Assembly: GCA_009746045.1 (NCBI GenBank)
Contig: RPFO01000759.1
Coordinates: 1-64,000 of the forward strand
DNA: 64,000 nt
Direction of reading: 5' to 3'
DNA from: Mesostigma viride
Lineage: Eukaryota; Streptophyta; Mesostigmatophyceae; Mesostigmatales; Mesostigmataceae
The notes beneath the pieces are model-generated. The model was given only the letters and a program-made list of their open reading frames with translations, was not told the origin of the DNA and made no database searches. The position numbers were made by a program, and so were the translations under genes. Below are positions 52,154 to 61,836 of this stretch, in pieces; position 1 is the stretch's first letter; each line of letters starts with the position of its first letter.

Positions 52154-52803
52154 GACCCTGCGTCCCTTGTCATGCCATCAATTGAAACTCGTGCCGCAAG
52201 GCTACAGAGTGCCTGAGCTGGCCTTCTCCATAGCCTACTCCGACGGCACGTGCTTGCAAGTCCTGGTCGTCAGTTCGGCAATAATTTCCGGGTGCAGACT
52301 CGGCACTACCTAGCTTCTGTCGAATGCAACCGGCCGTACCGCGACGCTTGGGCATCGGATCCCACGTGGCTCTTGAGGATTGGTGGTCGGTCGCAGAAAA
52401 GTCTAATAAATCTTTTGTTCCACGGTTCCAAACAATTTCCCCCGTGTGCCGTGGCAACTTCTGGCGCGAATCGAAGGACGGCGCCGCGGGGAGTGACAGC
52501 AGGCACTTCGGCAGCTGTCGGTGGCAATGGCGGCAGTGGCTAATAATTATTGCCAATATTGTGGGGGGGACAACATCTTACAACAGTCCCAGGTGTTGTA
52601 ATAATATTATTTACGTTTATTATTGTAGCGTGTATGACTATCTTGCTTTTTTCCCTGTCTTTTACGGTTAATAATAAATTGCCAGCCGGCCGACTAAAAG
52701 CCTTCGAGGATTGCTACATGTGATAAATGAAATGCGTACAATCCTCCGGTTGAGCGCTTAGTATCCCTGCTTCTCTTAGTCGTAATAGGGTCAGCGGGAA
52801 ATC
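52154..52803. promoter_or_regulatory. 650-bp divergent promoter region between the PPR gene and PDCD2
   Basis: The two start codons face away from each other, so both 5' UTRs and promoters lie here. No TATA-like box can be placed with confidence. The right half (52540-52700) is AT-rich. The open frames inside do not look coding. Confidence 0.55.
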
Positions 52804-55800
52804 ATGGCTGTCATTAAGCCTCAAGAAGCACCAGAAGATGAACCCATGGCTGTGGACGACGTCAGTGACGAGGAAGAGGATGACGACCTTCGCAGCGAGA
52901 GTGACGGGGAGGGCTTGCTGCTCGGATTTATACAAGATGCCCCGGAATGCACGAATGGCATCAATTTTCTAGACCGATTTCATTTTCCCAGCAAGGTTGG
53001 AGGGGCGCCGGTAGGTTTTTGGGCTGCGTTTCGCATGCGTAAATCCAAGCGGAGCGTGTTTTGGGAGCTCCAGGGATGGGCTTGCGGCAAAAGCTACACA
53101 TTCATGCGTACAAACTGTGCATACAAATGTATGCGTAGACCACAGCTGAACAGGATATAGCCTATTAGCCTGATTCAATTACAGCTGTAGGAGGCTATGC
53201 TCAATGTCTCACGCGGCATTCTGGGACTGCGTTTCTACATTCTCACCGCCCTGCATCTTGCATCCTGTTGAGATAGGGTGGGTGGAAACGTGCTTCAGTG
53301 CATGGCTCTCCTTTAAGACATGGACCCATGCATCAGGGGCAAAAGGTCACTGTAAATTTCTAGGTTACAAAAGGTCACTGTAAATTTTTAGGTTACAAAA
53401 GGTCACTGTAAATTTGTAGGTTACAAAATGACACTTGGCGAGTTCTGTGGAGCTTGTGTTGTGTGGCCGTGTGAAATGTACGCCAGTGCTCCCATGCAGG
53501 CGGAGCACCCCGGTGTGCGTTTATTGACATGATGGGTATGGATATCATGGGCACGCAGCAGTCCATGCATCACTATGCACGCATGCATCACGATGCACGC
53601 ATGCGTCACAATGCACCAATGCGTCACGATGCTCCCATGCATCACTACGTACCCATGCATGGCTGTGTCCCTCCGGTCCCCCCCCCCCAACATATCAAGC
53701 GTGTACATGCATAAAGCGTGTATTAAGTGTCTGTGGACTTGTACTTGGGTACGTTGTCCCCCCCAAAGCCTGCCAGGCTGTCAAATAGCCAGTCGGTTTG
53801 ACACGTGTGCCAGCCCGTGCTTTTCGTGCACGGATGCAGGAAGTAAGGAATCCGTGCATGCACATGCTTGGTGTTAATGGCGTAAATCTTACTATACCAC
53901 CTGGGTCCTTACCGTGCTATACAAGTGTTATTGGCCTTACTATACAAGTGTTAGTGGCCTGACATAGTTACTATACAAGTGGTTAGTGGCCTTACTATAC
54001 CAAGTTTTATTGGCGAGGTCGTGCCGTCTGTCAGTCAACTGGCATGCATCGCCTGATTATGCCATTTACCTCTAACAGCCTCAGTGTCTGGTGTCTGCTT
54101 GATGGGGACCTGGGTGTGGGTGGGTGGCTGGGGTGGTGGTGGCTGTATGGTTCATGACTTGCACCCTCTATCTGGGTTGGCTTATTCCTTATGGAAAAGT
54201 GAATAAGCCATCGTGATTCTTATCTTGTTATCTTCTCACTTGTCACATTTACATACTCAACGAGTGGGTTCCCCCGCAGGCGTGGCTGCACTGCTCTTTT
54301 GTCACTCTCTTTCTTATACTTACAGCTGTGCTCTAAATCGCTGCGCGTGCATGCGCGTTCCCCCCCGCAGGCGTGGCTGGACCCGGTCCACCTCCCCCCC
54401 AAGCCCGCCTCGCTGTGCGGAATCTGCAGCAAGCCGCTCACCTTCCTGCTGCAGGTGGGTACCGCACGTGGGTGGGGTGGGGTGGGGTGGGGTGGGGTGG
54501 GGTGGGGTGGGGTGGGGTGGGGTGGGGTGGGGTGGGGTGGGTGGGGTGGGGTGGGGTGGGGTGGGGTGGGTGGGGTGGGGTGGGGTGGGGTGGGGTGGGG
54601 TGGGTGGGTGGGGTGGGGTGGGGTGGGGTGGGGTGGGGTGGGTGGGGTGGGGTGGGGTGGGGTGGGGTGGGGTGGGTGGGGTGGGTGGGGTGGGGTGGGG
54701 TGGGGTGGGGGGGGGGTGGGTGGGGTGGGGGTGGGGTGGGGGGTGGCATTGGGGGTGGCATTGTGGGGGACATGGGGGGGGGGGGGGCATCTGTTGTGTT
54801 GAGTCATTTGAGGTGCACTAGTATATTGGCAGTGGTAGGGACGCGTGCCTTGGTAGCCATTTGGGGGTGGCAGGTAGGAATTCTCTCCACACACAGCTTG
54901 TTGGGAGATGGTGAAGCCGAGTTCCCCGTGAACCTGGAAGACGTGGAGCCAACCTGTAGACAGACATGGAGCCACTGCTGTCTTCTTTGCATGCCCCATG
55001 CCCCAGGGCCTCAGCCCCCAGGCCCCAGGCCCCAGGCCCCAGTCCGTTCCCACCTGCCGTTCCATGCCCTATGCTCCAGGCACATGTTTCATTAACGTCC
55101 CTGTCTCAATTACTGCCCCATGCCCCGTGCCCTCCCCCCCCCCAGGTCTACGCTCCGGTGGACACGGTAGAGTCGGCCTTCCACCGCACCGTCTTTCTCT
55201 TCGCCTGCGCGGACGGCCGGTGTTGGCAGCAGCAGCGGCAGCGCGGAGGGCCCGCGGCATGTGCAGCAGCATTCCGCTGCCAGCTGGCGCGTTTGAATTC
55301 GTTCTACTCGTACGAGGCGCCAGCAGAGGACGGGCGCGTGGACACAAGCCTCAGCGCGGGCAAAGGTGGATGGGCAGCATGGGATGTGGGGGTTATGACC
55401 GTGCGTCTTGGAGCTTCCTACTTCTTCCGCAGTCGCGATGGAGCTTCTTTCATCTTGTTCTTCTTCTTCTTCTTCTTCTTCTTCTTCTTCTTCTTCTTCT
55501 TCTTCTTCTTCTTCTTCTTCTTCTTCTTCTTCTTCTTCTTCTTCTTCTTCTTCTTCTTCTTCTTCTTCTTCTTCTTCAGTCCTTCCTTGTTTCCTTGCTT
55601 CCTTGTTTCCCCCTGCGCACCGGCGTGGTTAGCTTGCCTCTGTCGTAGTGGCCTGCCTGCCACTCTGATACCTGCCTGCCGCACGCTGGTAGTCCTGCGA
55701 TGGCACGACTGCCGCCTCCGCGCGGCAGTCACGTTAACGTCATTTTGATGTATTAGTATCCTATTATCTTGTGAATGCTCGCTTGCCCTCCTATTATTCA

Positions 55801-58800
55801 CTAAGATGATGAATCCTGTCCCACTATCTCGTGAATGCTCGCTTGCCCTCATCGCATTCCTGATTTCATACTTATATGTACAACCATCGCTCCCTCGCAG
55901 ACGTCACCCCCTGCAGCTGGTGCCGCACATGGAAGGGCGACCTGGCGTGCGGCCGATGCAAGCGACCGGCGTACTGCTCCAAGGCGCACCAGGTGGGTGA
56001 GGGGGAGGAGGGGGGGGGGCGGGGGGGGGCAGGGTCTCCTTTGGTTCTCGCCAGCAGTCCATTTGGCACCCCTTCTTGTGGGTATCTCCCGTAGAACCGA
56101 CGCAGTGCCAATGATCATGGGGGGCTAAGTCATTTCTTAGCACTGGGGGCTCTCAGCTTGCTTTCAATGATTCTTTGGCGCGCTCGTCATAGCTTCTGTG
56201 ACAGGAACCATGGGAAGCGACATCATCCACCCATGCCCTTGTGCGTGCGCGCATCATTTCCGCCCCCCCCCCCCCTTCACTGGGATGGCGGAGCCTTTCA
56301 ATTTTCTGCACATATCATGACAATCGCTGTCACTTTCATCGTGAGAGGCCGGTCAAAGCGAAAGTGCATGCGCATTTGTTTTGATTGCCTGCTCACACGC
56401 ATTTCTCTTTTGGTCTGCTGCGCAAGGCATGATAGGAGTGGGGGGGGGGACCTAACAGTTAGACCTAACAGTGGGGCAGGCGAACAAACAAACGGTCCCA
56501 TGCATGCACCCAACACCCGCAGGTCGCACACTGGAAGGCCGGCCATTCCAAGCAGTGCACCGCGCCCGCGGAAGCCCCCAACCCCGCCACCCAGACGGTT
56601 CGCCCGGCCAATGACACGCAGGCTGCGGCCGCCAGCTCATCCGCTCCCATGGACACGGACACACCCATGGTGGACTCGCACCCTTCAGCAAACCATTCGG
56701 CACTGGAGACCGACGCCGTGGTGGGCCCCCAGGGCTCGTCACAGCCACACGCACCTTCGGGGGGTGGGCCATATGCAGCTTCACCGTCGCCGGCGCCGGC
56801 GCTGCCACCATCGACAGCGCTGCCACCATCGCCGGCGCTGCCACCATCGACAGCGCGAGCGGCAGGGGCAACTGGGGCGGCAGGATCAGCGGCGGGGACA
56901 GCAGGGGGAGGAGGAGATGGCGCTTCCGGTTTCCTGTTGCGAGAGTACGAGCTGGTGGTGGAGGCCATTGAGGACGCGGAGAGGGATGCCAGGGAACGGG
57001 ATGGCGACGGTGCTGGCACCGGCAGTGGCGGTAACGGTGGTGGGTGTGAGGGGCAGCAGCAGCGGCTGTTGCGTGAGTACGAGGCGCGCCGCGCGGCCGA
57101 GGGCGCGGAGGGGGACTATTCGGCCGAGGAGCTGCGGGACATCAAAGTGGTGGGTGGCTGCATGCTACTATTCTATACTATTGTATATTCATTGAGAATG
57201 ATAAATTACGGAGGTGAGAATGGCATGCAACGTAAGGAAAACCCCGAAAAGAAGAACAACCCTGAAGAAAATAATAGTAATCTGACACGGGCATGCAAGA
57301 ATCACGCCAGCTGCACAAGGTACAAGTAAGTACATCACAAAACTACGACACGCAGCAACATTGCTGCCGGCCCACCAGGCCTGGGAGGGATCTAGACGGC
57401 ATGGGCCGCGACAAAGTCGGCCCGGGTGTGGCGGAATAACACATCAGCCACGGTGCGAGTGAGGGCGAGTGACAGGCGCTGCCGCCAATACAAGGACCAC
57501 GTGCGGGCAGACCACGGGGCGGTCTGACCCTCGAGGTCGAGGTGGTCTTCACGGCGCTGGCAGCACTCGTGGTACTATTGTATGTGCTACTATTATATAC
57601 TATTGTATGTGCTACTATTATATACTATTGTATGTGCTACTATTATGTACTATTGTATGTGCTACTATTATGTACTATTGTATGTGCTACTATTATATAC
57701 TATTGTATGTGCTACTATTATATACTATTGTATGTGCTACTATTATAATATACTGCAGCCGGGTATCGTTTGCGTAGGGTCTTGTCGCAGGGGTTTGCGT
57801 GCGCAAGGTCTTGGGGGGGTGGGGGGTGGGGTGGGGTGGGGTGGGGGGGGAGCGTGGGGCCATGCACACACATGAGTGCCTGCGAATGTACTTGCAAGTG
57901 TTTATGTGCGCGCACACACATGTCTGCATGTAGGTCATGCTGTGCCGCTGGCATTGCGTAAATGTTTTAGCACGTCCCTGGCCTCATTGCCGTGTGCGCG
58001 GTGCCTGCTCAGTTTGCCACCCTTTGTGAGTACGTGCCTGTGGCCGTTTCTTCTTTGTTCTTGTTTGTGGCATTCTTTCTCATTTCTTGTCGGTGGCCAT
58101 TCTTCCCCACCAGTCACGTGAGGAGTCTCACTGGGCGTCAGTTCAGGCGGAGCTCGACAAGGCGCCAGGCCAGGTGCTGCGGTGAGTGGACACCAAATAT
58201 CGTGATATGCGGTCGTGCCACGAGAGCACGCGAACTAGTGTGCTGAGAAGGTGCAAGCGCATCTATTGACAGGGCAGTGGGGCAGGAGCTGTGGTGAGTC
58301 ACTAAACAGGATACCGCAGTACAGCCGTGCTCCTTTCGTCACCCTGTAGCGCTGCAAAAGCCCATGGATGGATGGGGGAATCCATGTAGCACTGCAATGG
58401 GGGGATCTTGCTACCGGGAACATTCCTTGTCTGTTGCATGGAGCTTCAAGGAGGTTGTGGTTCTGCACCTGTGCCATGGGGTGCATCACCCCTCGTGGGT
58501 CCTCCTTGCTTCCACCAGCTGAGGTTCACCCATTGGAGGTTAGAAAACAACAGTGACCTTTGAAAATTGCCAGCAAGGCCGACATTTCTTGTTGCCTGTA
58601 TAACTCCTCCCATGATAACCCCTGTCCTTTGCTATCGACCGTGTGCCATCTGCCAGGTAACCAAAACTGGGCATTTCTCGCTCATTTTATCGCGGTTCCT
58701 GATCTCTATTCTTTGCTATCTACCGTGTGCCGTCTGCCAGGTACTCCACCATCAGGGTTCCTAACTGGATGCCTCTTGCTATGATGCTTCCAAACTGGGC

Positions 58801-60016
58801 TCTTAAGGGGATGCTTCTGCCTATTTCTGCTGTTTTTCAAATCCCTTGATCCGTGATCGCGTGCCGTCTGCCAGTTACTCCCGCATGGAGGGCTCCCACC
58901 CACTGTGGATGAAGGAGAGTGAGCGCCCGCCGGGTGACATCACACGTTGCGCGCACTGCGGCAGCGAGCGCGTGTTCGAGTTCCAGGTGGGCAATTGTAG
59001 CGATAGGCATAGTGACCTATTGTGGCAGCGAGCGCGTGTTTGAGTTCCAGGTGGACGATCCTATACGATGCAGTATAACGAAAAGTATAGTGACCTGTTG
59101 CTGCCATGTGTATGGGGTGCGGTCCTTGTAGCTTTTCTAGTTCCAGGTGGGGGACCGTATAGTGACACGATGTGACACGATATAGTGTCGTGAGTAGCCA
59201 GGTCACAAGGTCTGCCATGGTCTACACACGGACACGATGTAGTGTTGTGAGTAGCCAGGTCACAAGGTCTGCCATGGTCTACACACGGACACGATATAGT
59301 GTCGTGAGTAGCCAGGTCACAAGGTCTGCCATGGTCTACACACGGACACGATGTAGTGTTGTGAGTAGCCAGGTCACAAGGTTTGCCATGGTCTACACAC
59401 GGACACGGTGTAGTGTTGTGAGAAGCCAGGTCACAAGGTTTGCCACGGTCTATACACGGTACCGATGTTGGCCCGGCTGGTCCTCGTCTCTACCTGGGCT
59501 GTTGCAGTGTTGCGCGGCTTGGGTGGGCGGCCAGGGATCCGTGGCGGTGGTCATCGCTGTGGGGCATGCTACCCGGCAGTCTGGCACCGCCTAGCCCGCA
59601 TGGTGATGTGCCGCTGCTGTGGTTTTCTGTTTCGCCTTGCAGAGGTTAGCACGTAAATCTTGCAGGCATGCACCCACGGTACTGGTTGCACATCCATTTC
59701 TGGACATTGTGCTGCTGGGATCAAGGATTGCTTGCTTCGCTTATCTGGGCATCGTGCCATGGGAATTCTCTACTGCGATTGTCCCTTCATGCAGGTGCTG
59801 CCCCAGTTGCTGTTCTATCTTAAAGTCGACAATGAGGGGGTCCCTGCAGCCGGCCAGGCTGGTGCCAGCTCAGCGGCAGAGTCCAGTGCGGTTCCCATGG
59901 ACTGGGGCACGATAATTGTGTACACGTGCAAGGAGACGTGCCAGCCCAAATGGGATGATGCCTCCAGCTCTGCCTATGTACAAGAGTATGTATGGGCCCA
60001 GTCAGCAGTCGGGTAA
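52804..60016 (+). CDS. PDCD2: PDCD2 (programmed cell death 2-like) protein, MYND zinc finger, eight exons
   Basis: Exons: 52804-53010, 54371-54454, 55146-55365, 55901-55992, 56523-57149, 58114-58181, 58875-58986, 59795-60016; 543 residues; all introns GT-AG and phases agree. Residues about 30-100 carry LLLGFIQ, RFHFPSKVGGAPAWLDP and the CGIC zinc pair. The MYND finger (about 175-213) is CSWC, CGRC, YCSKAHQ, HWKAGHSKQC; the His in YCSKxH is normal for PDCD2. The C-terminal domain has TRCAHCGSERVFEFQVLPQL and DWGTIIVYTCKETC. PDCD2 proteins are conserved in eukaryotes and linked to ribosomal protein uS5 handling and small-subunit assembly. At 543 residues it is longer than usual (about 340-410), owing to a low-complexity linker in exon 5 (Ala/Pro/Ser/Gly). 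The ATG follows a stop-rich AT region and gives the acidic N terminus EEEDDD. Confidence 0.94.
53011..54370 (+). other. PDCD2 intron 1 with small tandem repeats and a copied acceptor
   Basis: Holds three copies of a 27-bp unit (AAAGGTCACTGTAAATTT...) at 53340-53427, an 18-bp CATGCATCACTATGCACG-like repeat at 53564-53658, and a GTGTTA-GTGGCC repeat near 53920-54010. A second CCCCCGCAGGCGTGGCTG at about 54271 precedes the real acceptor (54370) by about 90 bp. Confidence 0.8.
54472..54785. repeat. (GGGGT)n array in PDCD2 intron 2
   Basis: About 300 bp of GGGGT pentamers with occasional GGGT units, directly after the donor of exon 2. On the sense strand it has strong potential for RNA and DNA G-quadruplexes. 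The same pentamer forms the array at 60951-61500. Confidence 0.96.
55457..55579. repeat. (TTC)n array in PDCD2 intron 3
   Basis: About 40 uninterrupted TTC units (GAA on the other strand). Confidence 0.97.
57150..58113 (+). other. PDCD2 intron 5 with a 25-bp minisatellite
   Basis: About seven copies of a 25-bp unit (TACTATTGTATGTGCTACTA-TTATA) at 57571-57750, then a short G-rich patch (57811-57853). Donor GTG-GTGGGT; acceptor CCCACCAG. Confidence 0.8.
58182..58874 (+). other. PDCD2 intron 6 with copied donor and acceptor segments
   Basis: A donor-like copy GGCAGGAGCTGTGGTGAGTC at about 58281-58300 resembles the real exon 6 end (CCAGGTGCTGCGGTGAGT). Two acceptor-like copies (GTGTGCCATCTGCCAG at 58641-58656 and GTGTGCCGTCTGCCAG at 58725-58740) precede the real one (GCGTGCCGTCTGCCAG at 58859-58874). 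Confidence 0.75.
58987..59794 (+). other. PDCD2 intron 7 with a partial exon copy and a 57-bp minisatellite
   Basis: 59025-59053 copies the last 26 bp of exon 7 plus its donor (GCAGCGAGCGCGTGTT-GAGTTCCAGGTGG, one mismatch); a shorter CTAGTTCCAGGTGGG lies near 59137-59151. 59177-59460 holds five copies of a 57-bp unit containing GTGAGTAGCCAGGTCACAAG. Confidence 0.82.
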
Positions 60017-60863
60017 CTTACTTCCTGATCTAGAGAGGTAGATGTCAGTGGTGTGCGGCACCCCCTGGTACCTACAAACGCCAACTTGGCATGCGGGGCC
60101 AGTGCTTTTATCGGTATTCCGAGGACATTGAGACTGCCATAGCATCATCCCACTGATTCTTGCCATTGACATTCGGCCAGAAGTCTGCTGAAAGGATGCG
60201 TTCACCACTCACTACGTGGCCAGCTCGTTCGGCCTGCCAGCCAAACAACCGTCAACCAGCCAGCTAGCCCGGACTTCTGTATAAATGCAAACAATTTGTG
60301 GCTGCTATAACTAGTGAAATGATGGCCAGCTTATATAGCATCTGCATTGGTACATGATCACTTCTTATATATCACTCATGCATGGTACATTCTGATCACT
60401 TCTTATATAGCATCTGCATGGTACATGATCACTTCTTATATATCACTCATGCATGGTACATTCTGATCACTTCTTATATAGCATCTGCATGGTACAGGAT
60501 CACTTCTTGCCGAGTGCATGCATCCGAGACCATGATGGTGTCAGTGCACACTCTGTTTCCTCGTCATTGCAAATTATGGCAGAGTTGGTTGGCTAGTGCA
60601 ATCACCCATTGAATTTTTATATGTACCTACTTTTCACAACACTCTTTTACCACTCATGCCAAGCTGCAAGCCGAAAGTGCCAGATATCAAGGAGACAACC
60701 AGCGCAGGCCAGAAGTCGGGAGAATCCGGACCATGGTTGCTCGAGCCTGCCGTTATCTTTCCGCGTTTTCGAGTCTTTCTTGATTAATTAACTAACTAAT
60801 TAATCAATCAATTAACACGTAACAGCGTTACGTGAGCATAAGTCCTCAGTACAGTAGCTAGTG
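60017..60863. other. Spacer after PDCD2
   Basis: No gene seen. 60337-60506 contains a tandem repeat with alternating CATGGTACATGATCACTTCT and CATGGTACATTCTGATCACT blocks; 60785-60815 is an ATTAATTAACTAACT low-complexity patch. Confidence 0.6.
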
Positions 60864-61560
60864 GGATGGGATGGGATGGGATGGGATGGGATGGGATGGG
60901 ATGGGATGGGATGGGATGGGATGGGATGGGATGGGATGGGATGGGATGGGATGGGGTGGGGTGGGGTGGGGTGGGGTGGGGTGGGGTGGGGTGGGGTGGG
61001 GTGGGGTGGGGTGGGGTGGGGTGGGGTGGGGTGGGGTGGGGTGGGTGGGGTGGGGTGGGGTGGGGTGGGGTGGGGTGGGGTGGGGTGGGGTGGGGTGGGG
61101 TGGGTGGGGTGGGGTGGGGTGGGGTGGGGTGGGGTGGGTGGGGTGGGGTGGGGTGGGGTGGGTGGGGTGGGGTGGGGTGGGGTGGGGTGGGGTGGGGTGG
61201 GGTGGGTGGGGTGGGGTGGGGTGGGGTGGGGTGGGGTGGGGTGGGGTGGGGTGGGGTGGGGTGGGTGGGTGGGGTGGGGTGGGGTGGGGTGGGGTGGGGT
61301 GGGGTGGGGGGGTGGGGTGGGGTGGGGTGGGGTGGGGTGGGGTGGGGTGGGGTGGGGTGGGGTGGTGGGGTGGGGTGGGGTGGGTGGGGTGGGGTGGGGT
61401 GGGGTGGGGTGGGGTGGGGTGGGGTGGGTGGGGTGGGTGGGGTGGGGTGGGGTGGGGTGGGGTGGGGGGTGGGGGGTGGGGTGGGGTGGGGGGGGCCGGG
61501 GGTGGGGGGGGGTGGGGGGGAAATGGGGGGGATGGGATGGCCGGATGGGATGGGATGGGA
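60864..61560. repeat. (GGGAT)n then (GGGGT)n pentamer array
   Basis: About 60864-60952 is pure GGGAT; from about 60953 to 61500 GGGGT with GGGT interruptions; 61500-61560 returns to G-runs and GGGAT. The purity is high and the transition sharp. It lies between two convergent genes. Confidence 0.97.
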
Positions 61561-61798
61561 TGGATGGAGCTAGCTATCTAAGACCTAGTTACAGGGTTGT
61601 GGGCACCACGGCCCGAATCACTGTGAATGCCAAACTTGGTCACACGCGGAGCGCCCACTGGCAGTCATGTTACCTAGTTTAATCTATTGTTATAGAATTT
61701 AATGATATCCTCGAAAGAACATAACAACGTAACTTCTCGCATGGGTCCACAAACGTGTATGTAACACAATAAATTACCTGACCTAAGCAATAGTTGCT

Positions 61799-61803
61799 TT
61801 ACA
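61799..61803 (-). promoter_or_regulatory. Possible UGUAA polyadenylation signal of the inverted paralogue
   Basis: TTACA in plus text, 34 bp beyond the TGA of the minus-strand gene. Position is plausible, but the motif is short. Confidence 0.35.
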
Positions 61804-61836
61804 TGCAACTAATAATTATCTATAATACGTTGAGCA

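Noticed and set aside
54213-54821. Gly/Trp/Val-rich and His/Pro/Thr-rich open frames over GGGGT DNA (also 60861-61682)
   Set aside because: Simple-sequence translations with no start context or conserved domain.
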